From contig WFNF01000002.1 in NCBI GenBank assembly GCA_015488775.1, forward strand, positions 1 to 39,976: a DNA stretch of 39,976 nt, written 5' to 3'. Within the stretch, counting starts at the first letter, position 1, and the number at the start of each line of letters is the position of its first letter. The DNA is from Helicobacteraceae bacterium. Its GTDB lineage: Bacteria > Campylobacterota > Campylobacteria > Campylobacterales > Sulfurimonadaceae. Below, one piece after another: positions 24,319 to 32,500 of the stretch. The notes beneath the pieces were generated by a model. It was not told the origin of the DNA. It worked only from the letters and a program-made list of their open reading frames with translations, and searched no databases. The position numbers were made by a program, and so were the translations under genes.

Positions 24319-25370
24319 TACGCCTCACATACTGAAAAATCGATACTATCGTCGTTGTAAGCATTTTGCATAGCATCAAGTGCACAAAGTATAGTTTCCT
24401 CTACACTTTTTGATTCTTTAATTGGTGCTATACCAACTGCAATTTTTAGCTCTATCTCTTTTTCAGCTAAAAAGAAATTTGAGTTTGATACTAAGTCACA
24501 AAGTCGCTCACTTGCTTTTTTTGCACTATTTATATCTGTATGTTTAAGTATCATTGCAAATATACCATTAGAGTAGTGTGCAACAATGTCAGAGCGTCTT
24601 GAAGTTTTCATTAGAAGTCTAGCTATAGTTTTTGTCATTAAAACTAAAACTTTTTCGCTTTCTATTTGCTCTTCAAGTGATTTTGATAGTTCAAGCATTA
24701 TAACGGTACTTTTGTGGTTAAACTCACTTATAGATTTTATCTCTTGATCAAGTTTAGTTAAAAGATAGCGTTTATTATAGATGCCATATCTGTTATCAAA
24801 AATAGTTTCATTTTCTACATCTTTTACTATACTCGCAGTATCATCATATAAAGTTTTCATCTGAGTTATCTGTTTTTTGATAATACCATTTAGTTTGCTA
24901 ACATCCTCTTCAAGATTAATAATCGCATTTAATGCAGTAGCACTTGTTGGATCATTTTCTAACTCAGCTTTTCTTTTATCTAAAATCTTAGTCATTAAAG
25001 CCATGTTTTTATACATATTAGCTGTAACACCTAAAATACTTTTAACAGATTGAAAACCTTTTTTTAAATATTTTTCTAACTCTAATGATTTATCATCATC
25101 ATTATCTTGATCAAACTCTAAAATAGAATTGACTTGTTTTCTTAGTGTTTCGCTTTTGTCCTCTAGTAGTCTGTCAAAATATAAAATATAGTTAGATGGA
25201 GTAGGTGGCAAATTATCGTTAATTAAAGTGTTCAATACCTCTTTAGCATACACTTCTATATCGCTAGTAGGGGTATTTAACTTATTTGAAGGTACTCTAT
25301 CTTGCGATATGACTTCTGGTTCTAAATCAACTTCTGAAATATCTCTTCTTTTTCTTAAACGAGCTGCCAT
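24318..25370 (-). CDS. GGDEF-domain protein with a degenerate active site
   Basis: A 350-aa soluble protein. The N-terminal 180 residues are acidic and helical (coiled-coil-like). The C-terminal GGDEF fold (about 190-345) has NRYGIYNKRYLLTKLDQEI at its entry and RRSDIVAHYSNGIFAMIL where the catalytic loop should be. GGDEF is replaced by SNGIF, so cyclic-di-GMP synthesis is very unlikely and it probably works as a binding or structural domain. It lies nine bases after clpP and is coupled to def, an unusual place for a signalling gene. Confidence 0.85.
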   Translation of the reverse strand: MAARLRKRRDISEVDLEPEVISQDRVPSNKLNTPTSDIEVYAKEVLNTLINDNLPPTPSNYILYFDRLLEDKSETLRKQVNSILEFDQDNDDDKSLELEKYLKKGFQSVKSILGVTANMYKNMALMTKILDKRKAELENDPTSATALNAIINLEEDVSKLNGIIKKQITQMKTLYDDTASIVKDVENETIFDNRYGIYNKRYLLTKLDQEIKSISEFNHKSTVIMLELSKSLEEQIESEKVLVLMTKTIARLLMKTSRRSDIVAHYSNGIFAMILKHTDINSAKKASERLCDLVSNSNFFLAEKEIELKIAVGIAPIKESKSVEETILCALDAMQNAYNDDSIDFSVCEA

Positions 25371-25379
25371 AATAAAGCC

Positions 25380-25976
25380 TTATTTCTCTTCTAACTCTTT
25401 TTTAGTAAGTATTTCATCTATCATACCATAATCTTTAGCTTCTTGTGCACTTAAAAAATTATCTCTATCAGTGTCTTTTTCAACTTTTTTTATAGTTTGC
25501 CCAGTGTTTTTAGCCAAGATACCATTTAACTCTCTTTTCATTCTAAGTATCTCATTTGCTTGAATCTCTATGTCAGTTGCTTGACCTTGAGCCCCACCAA
25601 GAGGTTGATGTATCATAATTCTTGCATGTGGAAGTGCGTATCTTTTACCTTTTTGACCACTTGAAAGTAAAAATGCACCCATTGATGCTGCTTGACCTAT
25701 ACAGATTGTTACAACATCTGGTCTGATGTAGTTCATTGTGTCATACATAGCCATACCCGCAGTTACAACACCACCTGGAGAGTTTATATAAAAATAGATA
25801 TCTTTTTCTGGATCTTCAGCTTCTAAAAAAAGCATTTGAGCAACGATAGTTGAAGCAACTTGATCATTAACTTCACCACTAAGCATAATAATACGATCTT
25901 TTAAAAGTCTTGAATATATATCGTAAGATCTCTCTCCACGACCAGTTTTTTCTATTACATAAGGTATATATGACAT
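25380..25976 (-). CDS. clpP: ClpP, ATP-dependent protease proteolytic subunit
   Basis: A 198-aa serine protease. Catalytic triad: Ser98 in [11 protein letters not shown], His123 in [10 protein letters not shown] and Asp172 in DTDRDNF. Length and motifs are typical. The start is supported by AAGGAG six bases upstream. It forms the barrel used by ClpX/ClpA for protein degradation. It heads the clpP-GGDEF-def operon and follows tig by 126 bases, a pairing found in many bacteria. Confidence 0.96.
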   Translation of the reverse strand: MSYIPYVIEKTGRGERSYDIYSRLLKDRIIMLSGEVNDQVASTIVAQMLFLEAEDPEKDIYFYINSPGGVVTAGMAMYDTMNYIRPDVVTICIGQAASMGAFLLSSGQKGKRYALPHARIMIHQPLGGAQGQATDIEIQANEILRMKRELNGILAKNTGQTIKKVEKDTDRDNFLSAQEAKDYGMIDEILTKKELEEK

Positions 25977-26068
25977 TTTAACTCCTTGGGTTTAATAATT
26001 TATTATTTTGACAAATCTTACTCTATAAGCTCTGTGAAAAAAATAAAGTGGAAACTATTTTGTGAGGT

Positions 26069-26087
26069 GAACCCAAAAAAAGGGTTC
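26069..26087 (-). terminator. Hairpin after tig
   Basis: GAACCC (26069-26074) pairs with GGGTTC (26082-26087) around a seven-base homopolymer loop (A on plus, U in the tig transcript), 15 bases after the tig stop. The stem is short and the U-run is in the loop, so it may be a partial terminator between tig and clpP. Confidence 0.45.
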
Positions 26088-26102
26088 TAGTAACTTATTT
26101 TA

Positions 26103-27398
26103 CTAAGCTATTTTTGCATCAAGCATTTTTGAAAGAACTTTGTCTTCAACCATTGCCATCTGTATAGCTGGGATGTAACCAGCTTTTTTGTAATTTTCAT
26201 AAGCTGCACTTGGGTCTTGACCAGTTTGCATAGCTTCAAAGTATATAGTCTGCATAACTTCTTGCTCATCAACTTTAATAGATTCTTTAGCAGCAAGTGC
26301 GTCAATAATAAAAGTAGCTTTTACACTTCTAGTTGCATCTTCTCTAAAAGTTTCTCTAAGCTCAGTTACTTTGTCTTGATTTTCTTTTAGTTCATTTACT
26401 TCTTCTTCACTCATAGTTCCAGCTTTTTTATTTAAAGCCATATCTATCTCTTGTTCAACAACAAAAGATGGTAAGTCAAAGTTGAAAGTTTCAACTAATT
26501 TGTCTAAAACTTTTGGTTTTAAGTCTTCATTATAAAGTTTTGCAAGCTCTTCACTTTGAATTTGCTCTTCAACTTGCCCTTTTAGCATATCTATAGTAGC
26601 ATCTTCCTCATTTGGCATCATCTTTTTAGCTAGTTTGTCATTCATAATAACTTTTGCTTTAGCTTCGATTGCATTTAGTGTAACTTTAAACTCTGCATCT
26701 TTACCAGCAAGGTCAGCTGAACCATACTCTTGAGGGAAAGTTACTTTAATAACTTTTTCTTCACCTTTTTTTAGACCAAGCATTTGATCTTCAAATCCTG
26801 GGATAAATTGACCTGAACCAATTTGAAGTGAAAAATCTTTAGCAGCACCACCATCAAATAGTTTACCATCTATAGAACCTTCAAAGTCAAATTTAGCAAA
26901 GTCATCATTTTCTAATGCTCTGTCCTCTTCAACTTCATTAAGTTCAGTTTGTGCACTTGCTAACTCTTTAATACGATCTTCAACAGCTTTTTTAGTTACT
27001 TTAGGCTTGTTAAAATCAGGAACAAGTGAATTATAGTCACCTAACTCAATTTCTGGGCGAAGTGCAACAATAACCTCAACTTCTATAGAATCATCTTTTT
27101 TATCAAACTTAGTAACTTGTGGCTCACCAATTAATTTATCATTAGCAAAACCTAACTCTTTAAGACCACCATCTAGAACATCTCTTAAAGCTTGCGCTTC
27201 AGCATCTTGAACAAGTTTTTCACCATACTGAGATTTAACAGCAGTAACAGGAACTTTACCTTTTCTAAAACCAGAGATGTTAGCAGTTTTGCTTAACTCT
27301 TTAGCTATTTTGTTTACGTTCTCTTCAACTATACTTGAAGCTATAGTAGCCGATATAGTTGCATTAGCAGAATCAATTTTTTTAGCAGTAATTTGCAT
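26103..27398 (-). CDS. tig: Trigger factor, ribosome-associated chaperone
   Basis: A 431-aa chaperone. The N-terminal ribosome-binding domain has GFRKGKVP (the FRK contact loop, about residues 43-50). The FKBP-type PPIase domain (about 155-240) includes DFEGSIDGKLFDGG and FIPGFEDQMLGLKKGEEK. The C-terminal helical arms complete the usual length. It binds nascent chains at the ribosome exit. AAAAAGG precedes the ATG. The next gene downstream is clpP. Confidence 0.96.
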   Translation of the reverse strand: MQITAKKIDSANATISATIASSIVEENVNKIAKELSKTANISGFRKGKVPVTAVKSQYGEKLVQDAEAQALRDVLDGGLKELGFANDKLIGEPQVTKFDKKDDSIEVEVIVALRPEIELGDYNSLVPDFNKPKVTKKAVEDRIKELASAQTELNEVEEDRALENDDFAKFDFEGSIDGKLFDGGAAKDFSLQIGSGQFIPGFEDQMLGLKKGEEKVIKVTFPQEYGSADLAGKDAEFKVTLNAIEAKAKVIMNDKLAKKMMPNEEDATIDMLKGQVEEQIQSEELAKLYNEDLKPKVLDKLVETFNFDLPSFVVEQEIDMALNKKAGTMSEEEVNELKENQDKVTELRETFREDATRSVKATFIIDALAAKESIKVDEQEVMQTIYFEAMQTGQDPSAAYENYKKAGYIPAIQMAMVEDKVLSKMLDAKIA

Positions 27399-27510
27399 TT
27401 AGTACCTTTTTTGGGTAAATTTTTCGGAATTTTACCATAAACTTGGTTACAAGACAAATAATAATTTTTTTTGATACAATTAATAAAAATATTTTTAGTT
27501 AGGTTTAAGT

Positions 27511-27588
27511 ATGAAATTATTTTTGTTATTATAATGTATTTCTCTAAGTGCAGATATACTAAATTTAAGTCAAGCTCAAATTGATTAA
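27511..27588 (+). pseudogene. Possible remnant of a small exported protein
   Basis: From the ATG at 27511 the frame reads MKLFLLL, stop, CISLSADILNLSQAQID, stop. Without the first stop it would be a typical signal peptide followed by the start of a mature protein. A single base change at the TAA (27532-27534) would restore 25 codons. It might be a relic, or chance in AT-rich sequence. Confidence 0.25.
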
Positions 27589-27592
27589 CTTT

Positions 27593-27614
27593 AGAGACTC
27601 CCTAAGGGATCTCT
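27593..27614. other. Bulged hairpin at the end of the globin gene
   Basis: AGAGA and TCCC on the left pair with GGGA and TCTCT on the right around TAA, with one bulged C. It touches the globin stop at 27613. No U-tract follows on the minus strand, so it is more a stabiliser than a terminator. Confidence 0.4.
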
Positions 27615-28062
27615 AGTCTGGAGTGTTTATCATCCAAATTGAAAATATATCAAGATAGTTCCAAACACTTTGAACATACTCCTCATCTATGCCACTATCT
27701 ACTAGTGGTTGCATAAGCGTAGCGTAAAGCTCTAGCCATTTAACTCTTGAGTCATTGTCTATTCTAAATGGTGCATGTCTTCCAACCATACGAGGGGCCC
27801 CTCTGCTTTGAGTAAAAAGGTCTCTTCCTCCACAAATTTGTATTAAAAAATCTGCTGCATGTTTTTGAGCTGCTGCAAAATCATCATCATCATTTACTGG
27901 AAATAAAAAAGCTATTTCACTGTCTTTAATAAGATCATAATGATCACTTGCTAGTTTTCTAACTCCATCTTCTCCAGCTTGTTGTAAAAACCCAGGATGT
28001 GGTTTAGTAACAGGGGGACGAACCCCTAAAATACCATTTGTAATACTTAAATCTAATGCCAT
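27613..28062 (-). CDS. Truncated (bacterial-type) hemoglobin
   Basis: A 149-aa globin of the group II-like truncated family. The heme-binding region shows KHAADFLIQICGG on one side and PRMVGRHAPFRID with the proximal His96 on the other, followed by VKWLELY. AAGGG upstream supports the start. Such globins bind oxygen and react with nitric oxide. It is divergent from an Rrf2 regulator carrying three cysteines, which supports a role in nitrosative or oxygen stress; the pairing is inference from context. Confidence 0.85.
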   Translation of the reverse strand: MALDLSITNGILGVRPPVTKPHPGFLQQAGEDGVRKLASDHYDLIKDSEIAFLFPVNDDDDFAAAQKHAADFLIQICGGRDLFTQSRGAPRMVGRHAPFRIDNDSRVKWLELYATLMQPLVDSGIDEEYVQSVWNYLDIFSIWMINTPD

Positions 28063-28174
28063 AATCTGACCCTTCTAGTTATAAATTTTATGAATAATAT
28101 ATAAACAAAGCTTAAAATAATACTACGATAAAGTACTAATTATCAATATAAAAGAAATAAATATTTCATCTCGT

Positions 28175-28180
28175 TATAAT
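28175..28180 (+). promoter_or_regulatory. -10 box for the Rrf2 regulator
   Basis: TATAAT at 28175-28180 would start transcription near 28187, giving a leader of about 34 bases before the GTG at 28221. Confidence 0.5.
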
Positions 28181-28192
28181 CTGTCATAATTT

Positions 28193-28208
28193 TTGAGTTA
28201 AGTCTCAA
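28193..28208. promoter_or_regulatory. Inverted repeat, candidate Rrf2 operator
   Basis: TTGAG-6-CTCAA (28193-28208) lies just downstream of the predicted transcription start and upstream of AAGGA. A second, weaker repeat GATAA-8-TTATC (28127-28144) lies nearer the globin. Either could be the autoregulatory site; no consensus was matched. Confidence 0.35.
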
Positions 28209-28220
28209 CAAAGGATAGAT

Positions 28221-28637
28221 GTGCATTTTTCAAAAACTTCAGAGTACGCTATAAGAGTTTTATCTTATTTAAGCGTTCATAATGAATCGCTTCATTCAGT
28301 AAACACTTTACATAAAGAGCTAGATTTTCCATACAAGTACCTTACTAAACTGATGACAGGTTTAACAAAAAAAGGTTTAGTTATATCAAATAGAGGAAGA
28401 GAGGGTGGATTTTCACTTGCTCGTGATTCTAAAGATATATATTTAAATGATATTTTAAATGCTGTTGAAGATAGTGGTGTTAACGAAGATGAGCGTTGTA
28501 TATTGGGCTTTGATAAATGTGACTCGACAAATCCATGTATGTTACATGATAAATGGATTAAACCTAAAACTTTAATAGATGATATGCTTCTAAATACTAC
28601 TTTAGCAGAACTTGCTAGAAGTAATAAAAAAATATAA
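28221..28637 (+). CDS. Rrf2-family iron-sulfur regulator
   Basis: A 138-aa transcription factor starting at GTG with AAGGA five bases upstream. The winged helix is at residues 1-75 with SEYAIRVLSYLS, the recognition helix PYKYLTKLMTGLTKKGL and the wing RGREGGFSLA. Three cysteines, Cys93, Cys100 and Cys106 (spacing 6 and 5), are placed as in IscR and NsrR and would hold a [2Fe-2S] or [4Fe-4S] cluster sensing nitric oxide or iron-sulfur status. No isc genes adjoin, while the divergent gene is a globin, so an NsrR-like nitric oxide response is the best guess. Confidence 0.88.
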   Translation: MHFSKTSEYAIRVLSYLSVHNESLHSVNTLHKELDFPYKYLTKLMTGLTKKGLVISNRGREGGFSLARDSKDIYLNDILNAVEDSGVNEDERCILGFDKCDSTNPCMLHDKWIKPKTLIDDMLLNTTLAELARSNKKI

Positions 28638-28650
28638 TATTTATATGAAC

Positions 28651-28672
28651 TTCCCAAGCTATAGCTTGGGAA
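28651..28672. terminator. Bidirectional terminator between Rrf2 and MFS genes
   Basis: A perfect 11+11 palindrome: TTCCCAAGCTA followed directly by TAGCTTGGGAA. It sits between convergent stops at 28637 and 28704. Its central bases must form the loop. Symmetry and position suggest it ends both transcripts, although neither side has a long U-tract. Confidence 0.65.
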
Positions 28673-28703
28673 CTACATGGTTAAGTAAACTAAGGTTCTA
28701 TCT

Positions 28704-30035
28704 TTAGCTTTTTTCTACTTTAGATATTAACTCTTCCTCTTTTATAGCATCTTTTTCATACTTAATAACTGCTAAATTTTCTGTATCGTTGATGTACCAT
28801 TGTGCGATTGAATCATGCTCAAGAACTTTTAGTTTCTCCATATCTACATTATCTAAGTGAATATATAAGTGTGAATATTTTTTAGGATTACTTAATCTAA
28901 GAGTCCAAAATAACCACAATACACTTAATGCTAAAACTACATATATAAGCATATCTCTAGATCCTATGTCTAGCATAAAACCAGCTCCCATAGCTCCTAG
29001 GAAAGTTGTAAAGTAAGCTATAGAGTTTGAAAGTCCAAGTGCAGCACCTTTTTGATGCACCTTAGCAAATTTAGAGATCATTGATTGAACAAGTGGTTCC
29101 ATCATATTAAAAGCTACAAAAAAGCTTATTACTCCAAGTACAAAAAGTGTAGAGTTAGATGCAAAACCCATTAAGGCAAAGGCAATTATAAAAAGAACTA
29201 TAGAGATTAAAAAAATCTGCTTAGGTATATTTTTTTTCTCACCAAAAACAGCAGCAGGTCCCATAGCTATAAGACCTAAAAGCATTGCTGGAGCATACGC
29301 CATATATAGTTCAGACTTTTCCCAAGCAAAACCACCATCAGCTACACTTGAAGTTAAGATTATAGGTATTAAAACAAAAGCAATAGTCATTAAACCTTTT
29401 TGCATTGCATTTATAATAATCATAGTAAGTAGGTTAGTATCTTTTAAAATATCTGATGTTGAAGACTTTTCATGAAAATGTACTATTATTTTTGGTGGTG
29501 TAGCAACTTTTGTAAAAAGTACAACTATAGATATAGCTGCAAAAATTGCAGTTAGATAAAATAAAAATTCCATTCCATAGCTCGCAGATAAAACAGGCCC
29601 AAGCATCATAGCTGCTGCAAATGAAAGTGCAATAAAACCACCCATCATCGCCATAGCCTTACCTCTAATCTCCTCCTCAACCATATCTGAAATCATTGCT
29701 GGAATTACAGAACCTATTGCTCCTGCTCCTTGAAGAAATCTACCAAGTATTAATATATAAATATTATCACTAGTTGCACAAACTAAAGAACCAACAAGAA
29801 ATATTGTTAGTCCTATAAAAAGAGTAACCTTACGACCTATTTTATCACTCATATATCCAAAAGGAAATTGAAATATTGCCTGAGTTAGTGCATAACCACC
29901 AACAATAATACCAACTAAAAGTGGTGTAGAGTCTTTCATATCAAGCGCGTAGATTGATAAAACTGGTAGAACTATAAAAAGTCCCAAAAATCTTAAAGAT
30001 AAGATTAAAGATAAGGGCCATATTTTTTTGAACAT
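28704..30035 (-). CDS. MFS transporter, YajR-like drug-efflux type
   Basis: About 443 aa with twelve membrane helices. I use the ATG at 30035 (MFKKIWPLSL), seven bases after AAAAGG, over an upstream ATG at 30065. The MFS loop 2-3 motif is GYMSDKIGRKVT and the helix 4 motif is GRFLQGAGAIGSVIPA. After the last helix a soluble tail of about 60 residues (YSHLYIHLDNVDMEKLKVL onwards) looks like the ferredoxin-like C-terminal domain of YajR. The substrate is unknown. It shares a divergent promoter with rdgB. Confidence 0.85.
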   Translation of the reverse strand: MFKKIWPLSLILSLRFLGLFIVLPVLSIYALDMKDSTPLLVGIIVGGYALTQAIFQFPFGYMSDKIGRKVTLFIGLTIFLVGSLVCATSDNIYILILGRFLQGAGAIGSVIPAMISDMVEEEIRGKAMAMMGGFIALSFAAAMMLGPVLSASYGMEFLFYLTAIFAAISIVVLFTKVATPPKIIVHFHEKSSTSDILKDTNLLTMIIINAMQKGLMTIAFVLIPIILTSSVADGGFAWEKSELYMAYAPAMLLGLIAMGPAAVFGEKKNIPKQIFLISIVLFIIAFALMGFASNSTLFVLGVISFFVAFNMMEPLVQSMISKFAKVHQKGAALGLSNSIAYFTTFLGAMGAGFMLDIGSRDMLIYVVLALSVLWLFWTLRLSNPKKYSHLYIHLDNVDMEKLKVLEHDSIAQWYINDTENLAVIKYEKDAIKEEELISKVEKS

Positions 30036-30064
30036 TGTTTGCCTTTTCTGGATAGAATTATGCA

Positions 30065-30072
30065 ATTATAAT
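30065..30072. promoter_or_regulatory. Overlapping divergent -10 boxes (MFS and rdgB)
   Basis: The palindrome ATTATAAT contains TATAAT on both strands (plus 30067-30072, minus 30065-30070). The plus one fits rdgB with a 45-base leader; the minus one fits the MFS gene with a 22-base leader. Two polymerases could not use it together, so the genes may compete. Confidence 0.45.
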
Positions 30073-30123
30073 CAAAAAAAATATATATTTGGACAATAAA
30101 CTCATTTATATCAAGGAATTAAG

Positions 30124-30711
30124 ATGAAATTAGTTTTAGCAACCTCAAACAAGGGTAAAGTTAAAGAGATAAAAGCAATGTGTGATAGTTTTGAGGTTGT
30201 CCCTTATACTGATTTGATTGATGAGTTTGAAATAGTTGAAGATGGTTCAAGCTTTAAAGAAAATGCTTTGATCAAAGCAAGAGCTGTTTTTAAAGCATTA
30301 GGTGATGATGAAGTTGTAGTTTTAGCTGATGATAGTGGGATAAGTGTGGATGCTTTTGGTGGTGAACCAGGTATTTACAGTGCAAGATATGCAGGTGTGG
30401 GTGCAAGTGATGTTGACAACCTAAATAAGATGTTAAATGAGCTTAAATCTAAAGGTTTAAAAAGTTCACCTGCTCATTACACTGCTTGTATGGCTATAGT
30501 AGATAAAACTAGAGAGTTTAGTGTTCATGGTTGGATGTATGGTGATGTTTTAGATGAAAAGCGTGGTGAAAATGGTTTTGGTTATGATCCTATATTTGTA
30601 CCAAAAGATTATGATAAAACATTGGGTGAGTTAGATGATAAAATAAAAAAGAAGCTTTCACATAGAGCAAAAGCATTAAAAAATGCTTCGTCTATATTGA
30701 AAACTTTCTAA
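30124..30711 (+). CDS. rdgB: RdgB/HAM1-type dITP/XTP pyrophosphatase
   Basis: A 195-aa nucleotide-pool cleaning enzyme that hydrolyses dITP and XTP to monophosphates. All signatures are present: [12 protein letters not shown] at the N-terminus, [12 protein letters not shown], the catalytic [20 protein letters not shown] stretch, [10 protein letters not shown] and KLSHRAKAL. Length is typical. AAGGA precedes the ATG. It is followed by a 310-base structured gap. Confidence 0.96.
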   Translation: MKLVLATSNKGKVKEIKAMCDSFEVVPYTDLIDEFEIVEDGSSFKENALIKARAVFKALGDDEVVVLADDSGISVDAFGGEPGIYSARYAGVGASDVDNLNKMLNELKSKGLKSSPAHYTACMAIVDKTREFSVHGWMYGDVLDEKRGENGFGYDPIFVPKDYDKTLGELDDKIKKKLSHRAKALKNASSILKTF

Positions 30712-31021
30712 ACGTACAAAAAGGACAAATGGGTCCACTTCTTGTAAAAATCTCCCGAATTTACAGAAGTCTTTTGCACATTTTAACTAAAGTTATCTCT
30801 GTCTTGAGATAAACTCCAACTATAGTAATCACGGCTTGTAAATAATATTGCATATCCCTACCTTATTAACACCATGTAAGTTTTGTGAAAAAAATTTGCC
30901 ATGGTGTTTCACTTATGTGATAAGCAAAGTTTATTCCAACATAAGTTAATCTAATATTAACTCATATTAGCAAATCCCTATAAATAGTGATAAAAATGTG
31001 ATTATATTGAGCTTATGTTAC
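30712..31021. other. 310-base structured gap downstream of rdgB
   Basis: No plausible reading frame. At least five inverted repeats are packed here: GGAC/GTCC (30723-30736); ACTTCT-T-GTAAA with TTTACAGAAGT (30737-30748 / 30760-30770, one bulge) followed by CTTTT; TTATCTC/GAGATAA (30793-30812); AACACCATG/CATGGTGTT (30868-30908, perfect 9 bp); and AGTTAAT/ATTAACT (30944-30962). The first pair may terminate rdgB; the rest are unexplained and fit a structured RNA. No known RNA family was recognised. Confidence 0.5.
30737..30770 (+). terminator. Terminator-like hairpin after rdgB
   Basis: An 11-bp stem with a one-base bulge, followed by CTTTTGCACATTTT, 26 bases after the rdgB stop. It is the best candidate to end that transcript. 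Confidence 0.5.
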
Positions 31022-31618
31022 TTAAAGTAACTTAATTGCCTTGTTGCCTTTATCTAAAATAATTTTTTCAACTCTTTTTTGCCATAAAGAACCAAACAAT
31101 TTTATCTCTTCTTTGCTAGAATTACCTTGCATCATCTTTTTCATTAACTCAAGTTGCCTAGGATCACTTGCAACAAAAGATGGATCATAAACTACATCTA
31201 CACTTTCATTGGTATCCATTCTTGTAAATTTAGCACTAGACTTTATATCTTGATCAAATGACATAAGTGATGTTCTTGCAAACTTACCATTTAAGCCCTT
31301 AAAACCATTGTTACTTGTAGCACCTGTAATCATAGTTACAACCATAGCTATAACTCCAGCTACACCCTCATCTTGTGACTCTTTAAACTCAACTTTTATC
31401 TCACCACGTTGAGGCAAGCTGTCTTTATATAGCTCTTGAAGAGCAACTTGTGTCATAAGATAAGCACCAGCAACAGTTGGACATGAATGACCAGCAGATT
31501 TTACAACCTCTTTATAACTTATCTCATAGATACCATCATAAAAAGCACCTAAAGTAAGTGCTAGTTTATCTTGAAGCTTAATACTCTCAACTTTATCAAA
31601 AAATTCTGGATAGTTCAT
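31022..31618 (-). CDS. FmdE-like domain protein
   Basis: A 198-aa soluble protein with the FmdE (formylmethanofuran dehydrogenase subunit E-like) signature KSAGHSCPTVAGAYLMT, where His and Cys can bind metal. The rest fits the domain, with GVIAMVVTMITGATSNNGF in the middle. Despite the name, no methanofuran chemistry is expected in this kind of organism, and the role is unknown. There is no zinc-ribbon tail. GAGAG precedes the ATG. A palindrome GTTACTT-A-AAGTAAC overlaps its stop. Confidence 0.75.
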   Translation of the reverse strand: MNYPEFFDKVESIKLQDKLALTLGAFYDGIYEISYKEVVKSAGHSCPTVAGAYLMTQVALQELYKDSLPQRGEIKVEFKESQDEGVAGVIAMVVTMITGATSNNGFKGLNGKFARTSLMSFDQDIKSSAKFTRMDTNESVDVVYDPSFVASDPRQLELMKKMMQGNSSKEEIKLFGSLWQKRVEKIILDKGNKAIKLL

Positions 31619-31683
31619 TTTACTCTCTTTTTTTAGCTATTTTAACTTATTGATTGTCATTTTGTGTAGATATAAATCAATAT

Positions 31684-32445
31684 TTATAAAACAAAGTAAA
31701 AAGCGATACCACTTAGTAGTAAGTAATAACCAAATGGCTTAAAGCTATACATAGAAACAAGTTTTAAAAATGTTTTAACTGCAATATACCCAACTATAAA
31801 AGATGCAATAAAACCTATACCTAAAGCTAAAAACTGATCAGAGTTAAAAATCTTATACTCTTTTAAAAGTGTGTATGATGATGCCGCTCCCATAGTTGGA
31901 ATAGCAAGTAAAAAGCTAAAGCTCATAGCAACTTCTCTTTTTAAACCAACTAACATCGCTCCTAAAATTGTACTTCCACTTCTTGAAACACCAGGTATTA
32001 GTGCAAAAACTTGAAAAAGTCCTATGTATATAGCTTGTTTATAAGATACTTCATCTAAATCAGATGTATGTTTATGCTCCTCTTGGTGAGTGTACTCAAT
32101 GGCAAGAAAAAGAATACCAGTGATCATCATCATAGTGACTGTTAGGTTACTTGAAAAAAGGGCTTCTATTTGTTCATGAAACAATAAACCTACTACCCCT
32201 GTTGGTATAAAAGATATTATTAGTTTTTTCCATAATTCTAATGATTGCATCAGTTTGTCTTTATATATCAACATAACTGAAAATATTGGCGCTATCTGAA
32301 TGATTATATTAAAAGCTTTTAAAAAATCATCATTTTTAAGACCCATTGCCTCTGCTGCTAAAATGATATGTGCGGTTGATGAGACAGGAAGGTATTCAGT
32401 TATACCCTCAACGACTCCAAGTATGAGTGATTCTATTAGTGTCAT
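31684..32445 (-). CDS. uppP: Undecaprenyl-diphosphatase (BacA/UppP)
   Basis: A 253-aa membrane enzyme recycling undecaprenyl pyrophosphate for cell-wall synthesis; it also gives bacitracin tolerance. Both catalytic motifs are present: GVVEGITEYLPVSSTAH near the N-terminus and PGVSRSGSTILGAML in the centre. About eight hydrophobic helices are visible. The histidine-rich EYTHQEEHKHTSDLDE loop (about residues 113-128) is longer and more polar than usual. AAAGGG lies upstream of the ATG. It is divergent from the RlmB-like gene. Confidence 0.95.
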   Translation of the reverse strand: MTLIESLILGVVEGITEYLPVSSTAHIILAAEAMGLKNDDFLKAFNIIIQIAPIFSVMLIYKDKLMQSLELWKKLIISFIPTGVVGLLFHEQIEALFSSNLTVTMMMITGILFLAIEYTHQEEHKHTSDLDEVSYKQAIYIGLFQVFALIPGVSRSGSTILGAMLVGLKREVAMSFSFLLAIPTMGAASSYTLLKEYKIFNSDQFLALGIGFIASFIVGYIAVKTFLKLVSMYSFKPFGYYLLLSGIAFYFVL

Positions 32446-32488
32446 GTGTACCCTTTAAATTTTAACAACATAATATCTACTTTTAGTG

Positions 32489-32494
32489 TAAAAT
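32489..32494 (+). promoter_or_regulatory. TAAAAT six bases before the RlmB-like ATG (leaderless candidate)
   Basis: The hexamer ends exactly six bases before the ATG at 32501 and no ribosome site is visible. The same spacing is seen for truD, mqnA and ccp. Confidence 0.5.
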
Positions 32495-32500
32495 ACGTTT

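Noticed and set aside
26108-26305. 65-aa frame inside the trigger factor C-terminus
   Set aside because: Same-strand alternative frame of tig; Leu/Lys-rich with no domain or ribosome site.
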